This document shows, piece by piece, positions 8,708 through 18,434 of a stretch of 64,000 nucleotides of DNA. Under the pieces are notes generated by a model. The model had not been told where the DNA came from. It did no database searches and was given only the letters and a program-made list of their open reading frames with translations. The position numbers and the translations under genes are program-made. Numbering within the stretch: position 1 is the first letter of the stretch; each line of letters begins with the position of its first letter. Origin of the DNA: Anaeromicropila herbilytica (lineage in GTDB: Bacteria; Bacillota; Clostridia; Lachnospirales; Lachnospiraceae); contig NZ_AP024169.1 in NCBI RefSeq assembly GCF_016591975.1, forward strand, positions 4,317,001 to 4,381,000, written 5' to 3'.

Positions 8708-9177
8708 CGCTTAGTATACAATGTAGAATAGCTTACACATAAATCCACTACTATAACACCCTGTAACCCTTTATATTACTTTGATTATATAACCTCAAAA
8801 TGTTTCAAGACATCCTTAATTGACCATTGCATACCTCCAGATTTATTTTAAATCTTCGAACCAGTTCATTTATCATACATATTTGCTTCTTTCATTGTTT
8901 TAGGCATAGAAAAAGGGCTAACACCATTTTATCAGCGTTAGCCTTCTTTATTGCTATAATATATATTTGATTTTCACTTTTGTTACTGCTTACTGCATTA
9001 TTATTACTTGCAGTCAAATTTTAATTACTACAAAACCTATATTTTTATATATTTATTTAATACTCATCTTATTAGTTGTATAAAACATAGTTTTGTAGTG
9101 AATTATAATATTTTTATGGAGTGAGTAAAACATATTCAATGTAACATTCATATAACAAATATTACATTGAATATCAT
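8708..9177. other. 470-base gene-free spacer between island and unit 3
   Basis: Apart from the hairpin at 8915-8950 I see no gene here. On the minus strand near 8840 a GGAGG precedes a 15-codon frame (MQWSIKDVLKHFEVI) that is too short to call. The right edge of the inserted element must lie in this stretch, but I find no direct repeat marking it. Confidence 0.5.
8915..8950 (+). terminator. Hairpin terminator of the plus-strand island
   Basis: GGCTAAC (8916-8922) pairs with GTTAGCC (8937-8943), followed by TTCTTTATT; the left side is flanked by AAAAA, so it could work in both directions. Confidence 0.75.
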
Positions 9178-9804
9178 TTAACTCCAGTAATTATCTATAG
9201 TATTTTGTATCTCTTTACTACAAGATGCATTCATATATATTTCCATTAATAAATTTTCAACTTCTGGTTCTTTATACAACATTATATTGTCAACTATTAC
9301 CTCTAATAAGTACTTATTAACATCCATTACTTTATTGTACATATTATTTGAAAATTTGATAATATCTTGTTTTGAAGCTTCTTTAAAAAACGCTTTTAAT
9401 TGCATCTCGATATTTTCATTATTAAATCCTAATTCATTAATATTAATCATAATATCTTCTATTGATAATTCATCTGAAATAATATCTACCATTACTTTTT
9501 CTAACTGAGCTATAGCAATTCTTGAATCTTCATTTTCAAGATAAAATCGATAAAAAAATTCTTTATCTAAGCTATTATACATATAATGTATAGTATCTGC
9601 ATCTATATCTTTACTGTAATTTTCCAATAAAACACTTTCAGTAGAAAAGTTATCAATTGTTTTCCATGACAAACTTCTACAATCATCATAAATTCTAAAT
9701 TTCATTATTCCAGTTTGAATATTCTCTTCGCATTCAACAACAGGATATAACTGATTAACGCTTATTCCTTCTTTTTCTATGCTTCTTTTAGATTTTAAAA
9801 TCAT
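9178..9804 (-). CDS. Unit 3 immunity protein candidate
   Basis: I choose the ATG at 9804 (MILKSKRSIEKEG), giving 208 residues. Its first A is the last base of the toxin's TAA stop, and AGGAG lies 8 bases upstream inside the toxin gene; an earlier ATG at 9852 would overlap the toxin by 49 bases without a ribosome site. The protein is acidic, helical and lacks a signal peptide. The second half (IHYMYNSLDKEFFYRF, many Asp/Glu/Asn) resembles no family I know. The TAATG coupling ensures that it is made together with the toxin, as expected for an immunity protein. Confidence 0.7.
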   Translation of the reverse strand: MILKSKRSIEKEGISVNQLYPVVECEENIQTGIMKFRIYDDCRSLSWKTIDNFSTESVLLENYSKDIDADTIHYMYNSLDKEFFYRFYLENEDSRIAIAQLEKVMVDIISDELSIEDIMININELGFNNENIEMQLKAFFKEASKQDIIKFSNNMYNKVMDVNKYLLEVIVDNIMLYKEPEVENLLMEIYMNASCSKEIQNTIDNYWS

Positions 9805-11138
9805 TATCTCACTCCTATCGGAACTAAATTTTCGTCCAAATCTATAATCCAAAAACCATCCTTATCTGTTTTGGTATACTTTAATTTATCTCTTATTGCT
9901 TTTGGTGCAGATATTTTCATCTTAGCATCATAATAACTAACTTTCCCAGTTTTAACATTCATATAATAATGTATCTTTCCTGTTCCATACTCATTTGTAT
10001 ATGGATATTTTGACTCCATTTTAGACCAATCTTCAATATTGCTTCCATCCTTAGTTAATTCGGCAATTAATTTTTTGTCGCCTAATTTAGCGCCTTTTAT
10101 AATTTCCTCAGAATTATTCAATACATCATCTTTCACCAATGATTCTTTATATTTTTGATACAAATATGAGTCAGATGCAGAACTTTCTTCAACATTTCTA
10201 GCTTTTCCTACCCCCTCAGCAGCACTACCTCCCCCTTTATTTAATATCTTCCCAACAAGATTCTTAGCTCCCTTAGCTATGTTAATTCCTGCATCTACAA
10301 TCAGTACCACCGATGCTGCTAACTCTACTATCTCTAATCCACCTGCTAAGATATGTACTAGTTTACTATCACTTTCATGTCTTAGGGTATCCGCTAAGGT
10401 ATCTCGTCCTGCATATCGTACCGCAGTTGCTGCATCTCCATTTTTCGCTACCTGATATGCTTTACTATCATTATATACTGCGCTGATTCCATTCGCAACA
10501 GTTGCTACTGCTACTACCACGGCAGCTACTCCTACAATAACTGCTCCTACTGTACTAGCCGCTGCCAATGCTGCTACTGCTGCGATTGCTGTAACGGCTC
10601 CAAGTAATGCTGCTCCTATCCCTTCGATTGCTCCTTCGATTAGGTATTTTCCTCCATCGTACTTATACCAGTCTGAGATTGCTTCTCCTGCTGATTTTAT
10701 TACATCTTGAATTCCACCTATACAATCTTTGATTGCTCTTCCGATTGCTGTGGCATTTCCAATCACTACTCCGATGTAGTTAAAGAAGTTCGTTATTACG
10801 TTCTCCTTTATCTTATATGCCTTCTTAAAATCTCCGGTTATGGTCTTAATGGATCTGGCGACATTGTTATCTGCTGTTTTACAGTTTGACTCAAATGTTT
10901 TTATATTACTTGATAACGTGGTAAAATCAATTTTCTTCTGTTGTAGTTTCTCTAACTTTTTTCGCATAAAGCCATCTGCATCATAGAGATTCTGTGTTCT
11001 CTCTCCACTGTACTCATTGATCTTTCGACACACCTTATGCTCTAGCTCATTCGCATAGTCTCCTAGTTTTTCTGCTAGATTCTTTGCATTATGTGATGCA
11101 TCATTTAGATCATCATAGGATATTACCAAAGTACTCAT
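9804..11138 (-). CDS. Unit 3 toxin, unrecognised tip
   Basis: 444 residues; residues 1-303 are the constant region, identical in type to unit 2. The 141-residue tip begins GSAAEGVGKA and contains EEIIKGAKLGDKKLIAELT, a short helical part, then a strand-rich end (KIHYYMNVKTGKVSYYDAK). Charged, mixed alpha/beta tips of this size in polymorphic toxins are often nucleases, but no catalytic motif is visible, so I leave the activity open. The toxin stop overlaps the start of the immunity gene. It lies 105 bases after the end of a frameshifted 1058-family gene, so delivery parts of this unit may be defective. Confidence 0.72.
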   Translation of the reverse strand: MSTLVISYDDLNDASHNAKNLAEKLGDYANELEHKVCRKINEYSGERTQNLYDADGFMRKKLEKLQQKKIDFTTLSSNIKTFESNCKTADNNVARSIKTITGDFKKAYKIKENVITNFFNYIGVVIGNATAIGRAIKDCIGGIQDVIKSAGEAISDWYKYDGGKYLIEGAIEGIGAALLGAVTAIAAVAALAAASTVGAVIVGVAAVVVAVATVANGISAVYNDSKAYQVAKNGDAATAVRYAGRDTLADTLRHESDSKLVHILAGGLEIVELAASVVLIVDAGINIAKGAKNLVGKILNKGGGSAAEGVGKARNVEESSASDSYLYQKYKESLVKDDVLNNSEEIIKGAKLGDKKLIAELTKDGSNIEDWSKMESKYPYTNEYGTGKIHYYMNVKTGKVSYYDAKMKISAPKAIRDKLKYTKTDKDGFWIIDLDENLVPIGVR

Positions 11139-11651
11139 TTATTCACTCCCCTCTTACTTATGTCATGTTTGTTATCTTTTGTATTTGTTATCATTTATAT
11201 TATTATTTTTCTTATTTCTGGATTAGCTTAGTTGGCTTTCTAATTAATGCGTTCCACCACTTTTATAATCCTCTGCAGCTGATTTATCGGTGTAATACAT
11301 AATATAGTCCCCATCCTGGAATTCAAAGGTATTTCCTTTATAGTCCTTCTTCTCATATTGATATCCTTCGGTTCTCCACATATTACAATATCCATTTTTC
11401 GCATTCTCTAGATTAAGATAACTCAGATGTGGATTTCCATTTTGAAGCGTTTCTATATCAAAATTTACTACAATATATCCATTCTTTAACCAAAAGTCTT
11501 CTTTATAGTCTATTCCATAATGGTTCTTCGCATATCCTATCACATCATACCCTTGGGGTACGACATGGATCTCACTTGGTAGATAATATTCTCCATACCA
11601 TTTTTGCATCGACTTCGTTACCTTATCTGGATCTACTCCGTATGGCACGGT
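10246..11651. repeat. 1.4-kb near-identical repeat, copy B (partner 3895-5300)
   Basis: Second copy of the toxin constant region, spacer and 3' end of the 1058 aa gene, offset 6351 bases from the first. The spacer 11139-11243, which is longer than in units 5-8, is the same in both copies. Confidence 0.85.
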
Positions 11652-14418
11652 TCCCGTTGGCGTATAATTCGTTCCGATATAGGTTCTTAGATTCTCTCGA
11701 ATCAAGACATTACTATAGGAGAATAGATTCTTCTTATTTCCTCGGATCTCATTTCTATTTCTTCCAGTTACCATGGCTTTCGTATTCAGTTCCGTATCTG
11801 GCACGCCAAAATATGGGTCTCCCAGTCGATACGCTTTGGTATTGAACTGATCCATAAAGCTTCCTACCTTTACAAGAATTTGTTTCTGTCCTCGGAAGGT
11901 TTCGCTATAATAGAGATCCACTGGCTGTCTATTTCCTCCTTTGGAATCTACATAGTAAAAGGTTGGCTTTATATGAACGGAATCTTGATCGGAATACATA
12001 TTTCCTATGGTGGTTAACTGGAATCTAGTAACATACCCTGTCTTAATCGCTCCAATATTAGAATACCCTGGATGGCTTCCATTTAATAAGGTGAAGGTAT
12101 ACTTTGGATTACGTCTTGTATCTACTCCATTCTGATCATTCGTTCCAACCGTATAGTTAAATCCGGATAATCTTAAGGAATTCTCTTGACGGAATACATT
12201 CTCCCAGATCGGATAATCCGAGATATCGAATAATTTTAATCCATAGACTCTTCCCGATACTTCCACACTGAGTTGGTCTGTCGCCACGTAGTTATTTCGC
12301 TCTAAGTTGGCTAACTCTTGGGTCTTATCTATTCCACCATTTGCTTCTGCATTGATACTGATACTTCGAAAATCAATGTTATATTTTCCTTCATCCACCC
12401 AGATAGGAAGATAGAAGGAGGTCTCATCTCGGGTTAGTGTTACCCATGTCCCTGCCCTGATATAAGTACTTCCTTCATATACATCAAAGGGGAACTTTAC
12501 TTCTCTACTTTGTATGTACTTGGCATAATCTTGATACCCATAACCATCGATATCAAGATGCTCCCCTTCTGTTGGCAGCTGAATCGTAAATGGCGTATCT
12601 AATACCAATGGTGACAACGATACATCGGGTGTGATCATCTGATCTGCGGATGCCTTATTAGAGATGAATGCATCACATACCGTTGGTGTGTGGATCACGA
12701 CTTTGGTTAGGTCACTGACTGGATAACTTAATGTATTTCCATGATCTCCTTTTAATTGCTTTATCACTTTATAGTCGACAGTTCCCGTACTTTCATAGAT
12801 TCCATTTGCCTTAGTTGCATCGATTACTTGTCCAGGACGATATAACACATCATCTCCTGTTTCATCATAACTTACATCCATATCTGTCGGTTTCTTTGTC
12901 TCTTTCTCTACATAATTATCATCCATAACCAGAGTTCCATCAAACACTAATTTATCATTTCGGACTTTGATTTGCTTAACTAACGAGTCTGCTTCTTTGG
13001 TAAAATCAGCCGTTGGTGGTTCTTTCTGATTTTTTTTCTCTGGTTTTAGTGTAATTGTTAATTCCGGCTCAACCATATGTTTTGCATCGTCTTCTATTTT
13101 GGTATAATCAAGTTTAGGAACCGTATATCCTACTGGTGTAAGTTTGGATACTCCTCCTGGCAAAGCATAATTCTTTACTGTTGCATGATCAATCTTATAA
13201 TATTCAATCTTTGAAATCTCCCAATAGGAATACTCTCTTTTTATATATACCTCTTGAGAAACTGTTTCGGATTTACTTTTTGTAACTTGTTTCTTTGTTT
13301 TGGGGTCTGGTTCTTTCCAAGTTAACTGGTATGTCTTTGATGCCTTAATCGAATATACCTTCGTACCGTACTTTCTTGTAAACGTATATCCAAGCAGATA
13401 ATTATTAGAGAATACATTCGTATATAGCTTCTCTGTTGTTGGAATTCCTTCTTTTACATTAAATTGTTCGTCGTCACGTTCATCGGCAGCAATAACTCCA
13501 TGAGGCGTGGGGTCTTCCAGTGGCACTTCTATAACATCAGAATACTCATGCCCTTTAGGTTTCTTTGGTTTCATAAGTGCTACAATTAGTAACCCTCCTG
13601 GCGCTTGTTGATTACTCCTCTTATACACATCTTTTACTTGATCATTATAATTCTTGGCATTCACACTTGTTACTTTTTTAGTAGGATGATCTTTTACTTT
13701 TTTCTGATTTGCCATATAATATATGGTACTTTGAGCTAGTGCTAATGTCTGACCTCCATAGTTCTTTTCTTTGTCTAATGTTACATTAACCATCTTCCCA
13801 AGCTTTACAGGGGCTAGTTTTTCTTCACTAATTACTTTATTGGCTTGAGTAATATATCGAACTGTTACTGGTTGGGGACCAGAAGAATGGTATTGAACTT
13901 TTATATCAAAATGATCTTCAAAATCTTTTGGATTCCTCCAAGGTTCAGCTTTTTCAATAGTAGGTAGATTATTTATTTCTTTTCCATACTTCTTTCCATA
14001 GTGCCAGACTTGAAAGATTCCATTGAAATAAATCGTATCATTATCTTTTATTTTTTCGCAACCAGCTGCTAATAGTGCCCTATCCACGTCACCTTTTAGC
14101 AGCGTAAAACTCACTGTTACAGTTCCATCATGGTTATTCGTCTCATCTCTCTTAAACTGTTTAAGTAATATAGTAGCATGTTTAAGCTTGGTTGGATAAC
14201 CACCATTTGATAAACATTCCCTTCTGCATATATTAAACCCTACTGTACTCCAAGTAATCTTAGTTGTAGCTTTTGTATCTTCCGTTTCAAAATATATTAT
14301 CCCATTTACTGCAGATTGTTTATTAGCATTTACTATTATATCTTGCGGTACTGCCTTAAGAATTACAAACATTAACAGACATCAATACTATATTTTTTCT
14401 TCGTCTTTTTTTATTCAT
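11244..14418 (-). pseudogene. Unit 3: 1058 aa secreted protein, frameshift in signal peptide
   Basis: From the ATG at 14418 the frame starts MNKKRRRKNIV, like the unit 5 signal peptide, then runs into a TAA after 20 codons. Comparison with unit 5 shows that two bases are missing around 14383-14390 (GTATTGATGTCTG against GTATGGATATGCTTG). The remaining frame, open from 14372, has every later region of the family, including WSTVGFNICRREC and the C-terminal half. Without the signal peptide the product would stay inside, unless slippage at the AT-rich site restores the frame. The middle allele (KIEDDAKHMVEPELTI) is shared with unit 6. Confidence 0.8.
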
Positions 14419-14427
14419 AATAGCCTC

Positions 14428-15699
14428 TTATCTTGAAACTATATTGTCTGTAAATACTGCATAATCCTCCCCAATACTGCCACCATCTGCAGTACCCAAC
14501 ACAATATCAACATACATTCTTATCAATTTCCCTTTTTTTAAATTTTTTATATAAATACTATCACCAAAAATTACATCCGATTGCTTTTTTAAACTTTTTG
14601 CAGAAACCACTTTGAATTGAATACATGTCCGTAAGCAATATCCATGAGAGAAATATAAAGTAGATGGTTCCACTGACACTAAAGACGACTTAATAATCAC
14701 TTTATTTTTCTTCATTACTTTTACATACTCTTTAATATCATCTGTCATTCTTTTATTTTGGAAAGCATCATCAGAATCACCCCAATTATATACATAGTAA
14801 GTGCTTCGTAATTTATTGATCCACTTTGCTCCTACTGTTCGGTAATCAACATTTAACCTAGCCTCAAGATTGGTTTTGACTGTATTAGCCCATTTATCTA
14901 GATATGCATTTAAGACTTCCTGCATGTTATATTTATCTCCACCTCCGGTAATGAATGGCTTCTTTTTCATATTAACAGGACGTATATAATCCTCATACTC
15001 CACAGGCTTTGTTTTCTTTCCATCTTTACCATAATATGTTGCTACTTGCCAACTTGTTTTCATTTCATAAAATGAATTAGGAAATGCAGCTAATATATAC
15101 TCATAACTTTTATAATTCTTAGGTAGATTGGTTGTTCGTATGACTTGTCCATCGGGACTTATTTTTCTTCTCTTCTTTTTATTTGTAAGTCTTACTAAGA
15201 TTGTACTTGCTTCGCTTGAATTCAGATTATCTTTTCCTCGAAAAGTACGATCGTGAGTAAATATACCATCATAATCCCCTACGATAATTCCCTTTTCAAA
15301 TACTTTAATTACCGCATCTCTTTTACTTGCACTTACTTTATTTAGATCTTTAATTCTCTTTTTATTCTTTACCTGATGATAAAGGTCTTCATTATAAGTT
15401 TTACCATGTAATATTTCATCTGCTCGGTTGGTTAATAGCGCTGCATCTTCTCTTTTGATATTTACACTATAATTTTTATATTCTCCATCTTTTACCAATC
15501 CTTCTGCAATAGCTGCGGATAGATAAGGGTTTTCTACCGTATTATCTACCTTTATCTTAGTAGCTACGACCAACTTTTGAATATATTCTTCTATTGTAAT
15601 ATTTTTATTCTTTGCCTCACTCTTCATTGTTGGCATTGCCAATTCAATGACTAGAACTATACTTAATAGTATTAACAGCATCTTTTTTATCTTTTTCAT
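14428..15699 (-). CDS. Unit 3: SLH-like exported protein (type I C-half)
   Basis: 423 residues with a clear signal peptide (MKKIKKMLLILLSIVLVIEL, cleavage near SEA-KN). Two S-layer-homology-like stretches follow: about 35-97 (IKREDAALLTNRADEIL) and 118-172 (EKGIIVGDYDGIFTHD, then SSEASTILVRL). SLH repeats usually fix proteins to cell-wall polymers, so this is probably the wall anchor of the unit. The C-half is allele type I (SWQVATYYGKDG, RSTYYVYNWG). The gene starts after AGGAGG, 25 bases beyond the pilin-gene fragment, and ends 10 bases before the 1058-family gene, so the two are co-transcribed. SLH assignment rests on pattern, not on a search. Confidence 0.75.
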   Translation of the reverse strand: MKKIKKMLLILLSIVLVIELAMPTMKSEAKNKNITIEEYIQKLVVATKIKVDNTVENPYLSAAIAEGLVKDGEYKNYSVNIKREDAALLTNRADEILHGKTYNEDLYHQVKNKKRIKDLNKVSASKRDAVIKVFEKGIIVGDYDGIFTHDRTFRGKDNLNSSEASTILVRLTNKKKRRKISPDGQVIRTTNLPKNYKSYEYILAAFPNSFYEMKTSWQVATYYGKDGKKTKPVEYEDYIRPVNMKKKPFITGGGDKYNMQEVLNAYLDKWANTVKTNLEARLNVDYRTVGAKWINKLRSTYYVYNWGDSDDAFQNKRMTDDIKEYVKVMKKNKVIIKSSLVSVEPSTLYFSHGYCLRTCIQFKVVSAKSLKKQSDVIFGDSIYIKNLKKGKLIRMYVDIVLGTADGGSIGEDYAVFTDNIVSR

Positions 15700-15724
15700 A
15701 ACATAATCCTCCTAGTTCTGTCTT

Positions 15725-16093
15725 TTACGGATTGCATTCTGGGCATGGGTATGCTCCTTCTAGTGCACAATCCTTTTTATTGTAATATGGGTAATCTTTA
15801 TTGGTTACTTTACTGCAAGTGGCTTTATGATAATAACGCTTTCCATCAGCCTCTTTTGTAATATAATAACATCTTGTCTTTCGAATTCTTGCTCCTGCAT
15901 ATGAATATTGGTTAAATACATCTCCAGTATTTAAACCATATGGATACCCTTGGAATACGACAAATAAACCTATGTCATCTATTGTTCTATACCATTCTTC
16001 CTTTTCAATATAGGGAAGTGCAAACTGATATGTAATTCCATAATGTTCTGCAATTCGATTGTGGTATAGAGTCCCAGCTGGTGTTGAATACAC
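15725..16093 (-). pseudogene. Unit 3: 3' fragment of the pilin-like gene with Cys/His tail
   Basis: The last ~110 codons of the 319 aa pilin-like gene survive (HNRIAEHYGITYQF to CPECNP). The N-terminal membrane anchor is missing. A GTG at 16093 opens an in-frame lead of MYSTPAGTLY from the spacer repeat, so a 122 aa soluble piece with the Cys/His tail could be translated, but no ribosome site is evident. The break point (GATTGTGGT) is the same as in units 4, 6 and the scar at 46046. Confidence 0.8.
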
Positions 16094-16215
16094 AAGATTT
16101 TTATTAAAATTTTGGATAATAATTTAAGGCATAAAAAAGACAGGTAATAGACTTATACAATCAATCACCTGCCTATCAATTCTTAAATTACTATATCACA
16201 TTTTATTAGCTAAAT
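16080..16215. repeat. Inter-unit spacer repeat, copy 1
   Basis: This stretch matches 37812-38009 and 46062-46257: the GTGTTGAATACAC block, TTTTGGATAATAATTTAAGGC, the GACAGGT hairpin and ATATCACATTTTAT. The match ends here near 16215, where the foreign gene fragment begins, while the other two copies continue. All three sit between an immunity gene and a pilin-gene scrap. Confidence 0.75.
16133..16173 (-). terminator. Terminator after unit 4
   Basis: On the minus strand GGCAGGT pairs with ACCTGTC (one G-U), followed by TTTTTT. It lies downstream of the unit 4 immunity gene and before the unit 3 scrap. Confidence 0.7.
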
Positions 16216-16293
16216 AAAATTGTTAAACGGATATACTCTCAACTCATTATCTTTAATAAAAAATAAAGAATATCTGTTTCTCCTCTACCAAAT

Positions 16294-16470
16294 CTACGAA
16301 TATTTTAGATACTCATAGTTATCAAGATATCCAACCTTTATCCTATCAATCCCCTCTATAATCTTTATTTTAGCATCATTTTCTAAAATTTTTGATAAAT
16401 ACCTGTTAGAAGCACACATTAAAAATTTATTTGTATACTGAAGGTAAATTTTTTTACTTAAGTCTCTTAA
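16294..16470 (-). pseudogene. 3' fragment of an unknown gene, possibly an old immunity gene
   Basis: A 58-codon open stretch ends at TAG 16294 and reads like real protein (FLMCASNRYLSKILEN, then KIIEGIDRIKVGYLDNYEYL). It has no start with a ribosome site and begins right where the ARC-immunity flank repeat ends (16473). The most likely origin is the end of a gene from a cassette that was replaced when the ARC cassette of unit 4 arrived. Family not recognised. Confidence 0.55.
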
Positions 16471-16634
16471 TTAAATCCTAGGTTACATTACTTCGTAAAA
16501 TCCATGATATTGAATTAGAGGTTAGGATTTAGGTGGTAGGATGTCCTAAGTATAACCATAATTTAAATTATTAACTATTACTTTTGTAAATTATCCAACT
16601 TATACATTCTAACTACCTACAATCTTTCATAGAA

Positions 16635-16874
16635 CTAATCAAAAAAATTAACTGTAAAATCTTTATCACTCAAAAAATCTTTCACATGCTTAATAAAATC
16701 TTCTCTTTCTTGTGTACTCATTACTCTTTCACCTCTAGTCCCTTGTAATTTCATACTGCTTTTATAAGCAAAAAATCCATTATTTTGTAATTCACCATCT
16801 GCTAGTACAATAATATTATTATCCAATATAAACTTAATTTCACTACTTGTTCCTTTAATATCTAAAATGTTCAT
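16635..16874 (-). CDS. Unit 4 immunity protein candidate (ARC-toxin partner)
   Basis: 79 residues, homologous to the unit 1 partner (shared GF-AYKSSM core), starting 3 bases after the toxin stop. The ribosome site GGAGGAAA lies inside the last codons of the toxin. It is a small acidic cytosolic protein and the presumed inhibitor of the NAD-consuming tip. Divergence from the unit 1 homologue is large, matching that of the two toxin tips, so the pairs may not cross-protect (inference). Confidence 0.75.
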   Translation of the reverse strand: MNILDIKGTSSEIKFILDNNIIVLADGELQNNGFFAYKSSMKLQGTRGERVMSTQEREDFIKHVKDFLSDKDFTVNFFD

Positions 16875-16877
16875 ATA

Positions 16878-18290
16878 CTAATTTCCTCCGAATTTTACAA
16901 GTTCTGCACCATCTTCACCTATATATTTAATAATAGTAGCATTATTCTCTGGATTTAATCTATCATATATAAGAGTTATTTCATTTGTAAATGGATTGAT
17001 AGCTGTTATTGATTTTACATTTACATTTGCTTTTAATGTATCAAGTTCTGTTGAAACAAATACACTATTTGCACCAACTGTATCTCCTAATACAACATTT
17101 ATATTTCCAGAACAATTTTGTGCATAGCAATCTGATACATCTCTCCATGCTTGCTGGGCATTTTTGTCCAAGAAACTCCATTCAGGCATTTTGATATTAT
17201 TCAATTCTATTTGATTTTCCAGTGTTGTACATCCTTTTTTTATTGCCGTATCCTTAGCAATATTTGCTCCATCTATACCTAATCCAGACCAAAAATAGGC
17301 TTTATCCTCTCCTGTTGTTAATGCTTCCTTAATTTCATCTGTTATTATAAAAGAATTACCAACACCCTCAACAGCACTACTCCCCCCCTTATTTAATATC
17401 TTCCCAACAAGATTCTTAGCTCCCTTAGCTATGTTAATTCCTGCATCTACAACCAGTACAACCGATGCTGCTAATTCTACCATTTCTAAGCCTGTTGCTA
17501 AGATATGTACTAACTTACTATCACTTTCATGTCTTAAGGTATCCGCTAAGGTATCTCTTCCTGCATATCGTACCGCAGTTGCTGCATCTCCATTTTTCGC
17601 CACTTGATATGCTTTACTATCATTATATACTGCACTGATTCCATTCGCAACTGTCGCGACAGCCACTACCACGGCAGCTACTCCTACAATCACTGCTCCT
17701 ACTGTACTTGCCGCTGCAAATGCTGCTACTGCTGCGATTGCTGTAACGGCTCCAAGTAATGCTGCTCCTATCCCTTCGATTGCTCCTTCGACTAGGTATT
17801 TTCCTCCATCGTACTTATACCAGTCTGATATTGCTTCACCTGCTGATTTTATCACATCTTGAATTCCACCAATACAATCTTTGATTGCTCTTCCGATTGC
17901 TGTCGCATTTCCAATCGCTACTCCGATGTAGTTAAAGAAGTTCGTAATTACGTTCTCCTTTATCTTATATGCCTTCTTAAAATCTCCGGTTATGGTCTTA
18001 ATGGATCTGGCGACATTGTTATCTGCTGTTTTACAGTTTGACTCAAATGTTTTTATATTACTCGATAACGTGGTAAAATCGATTTTCTTCTGTTGTAATT
18101 TCTCTAACTTTTTCCTCATGAAGCCATCTGCATCATAAATATTCTGTGTTCTCTCTCCGCTATACTCATTGATTTTTCGACACACCTTATGCTCTAGTTC
18201 ATTCGCATAGTCTCCTAGTTTTTCTGCTATGTTTCTTGCTTGATGCGACGCATCATTTAGATCTTCATAGGATATTACTAAAGTACCCAT
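16878..18290 (-). CDS. Unit 4 toxin with ADP-ribosyl-cyclase (CD38-like) tip
   Basis: 470 residues. The constant region is the most diverged of the array (ARNIAEKLGD, YLVEGAIEG, ILATGLEMVELAASVVLVVD). The 167-residue tip is a homologue of the unit 1 tip and again carries the expected set: AYFWSG (Trp334), TTLENQI (Glu358), AWRDVSDCYA (Trp382) and STELDTL (Glu415), matching the order of CD38 catalytic residues. Predicted NAD+ glycohydrolase/cyclase. It is shorter than the unit 1 tip, lacking the final ~35 residues after the strand ITLIYDR, which shows that the core alone is enough or that unit 1 has an extension. Confidence 0.8.
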   Translation of the reverse strand: MGTLVISYEDLNDASHQARNIAEKLGDYANELEHKVCRKINEYSGERTQNIYDADGFMRKKLEKLQQKKIDFTTLSSNIKTFESNCKTADNNVARSIKTITGDFKKAYKIKENVITNFFNYIGVAIGNATAIGRAIKDCIGGIQDVIKSAGEAISDWYKYDGGKYLVEGAIEGIGAALLGAVTAIAAVAAFAAASTVGAVIVGVAAVVVAVATVANGISAVYNDSKAYQVAKNGDAATAVRYAGRDTLADTLRHESDSKLVHILATGLEMVELAASVVLVVDAGINIAKGAKNLVGKILNKGGSSAVEGVGNSFIITDEIKEALTTGEDKAYFWSGLGIDGANIAKDTAIKKGCTTLENQIELNNIKMPEWSFLDKNAQQAWRDVSDCYAQNCSGNINVVLGDTVGANSVFVSTELDTLKANVNVKSITAINPFTNEITLIYDRLNPENNATIIKYIGEDGAELVKFGGN

Positions 18291-18434
18291 TTATTCACTC
18301 CCCTCTTAGTTTTTTTATCTAATAATGTCTTTTATATCATGTATGTTAACTTTTGTATTTGCTATCTTTTGTATTTGTTATCTTTTGTATATTATTCTTC
18401 TTATTTCTGGATTAGCTTATGGTTAACTCATTAA

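Larger units (their letters stand above)
16094..16634. other. 541-base spacer between units 3 and 4
   Basis: From right to left (direction of transcription) it holds the ARC-immunity 3' flank repeat (16473-16566), a broken gene fragment (16294-16470) and a hairpin terminator (16133-16173) within a conserved spacer repeat. Confidence 0.7.

Noticed and set aside
8708..9177. Short minus-strand frame MQWSIKDVLKHFEVI after GGAGG
   Set aside because: Fifteen codons are too few to support a gene and the spacing to the ribosome site is poor.
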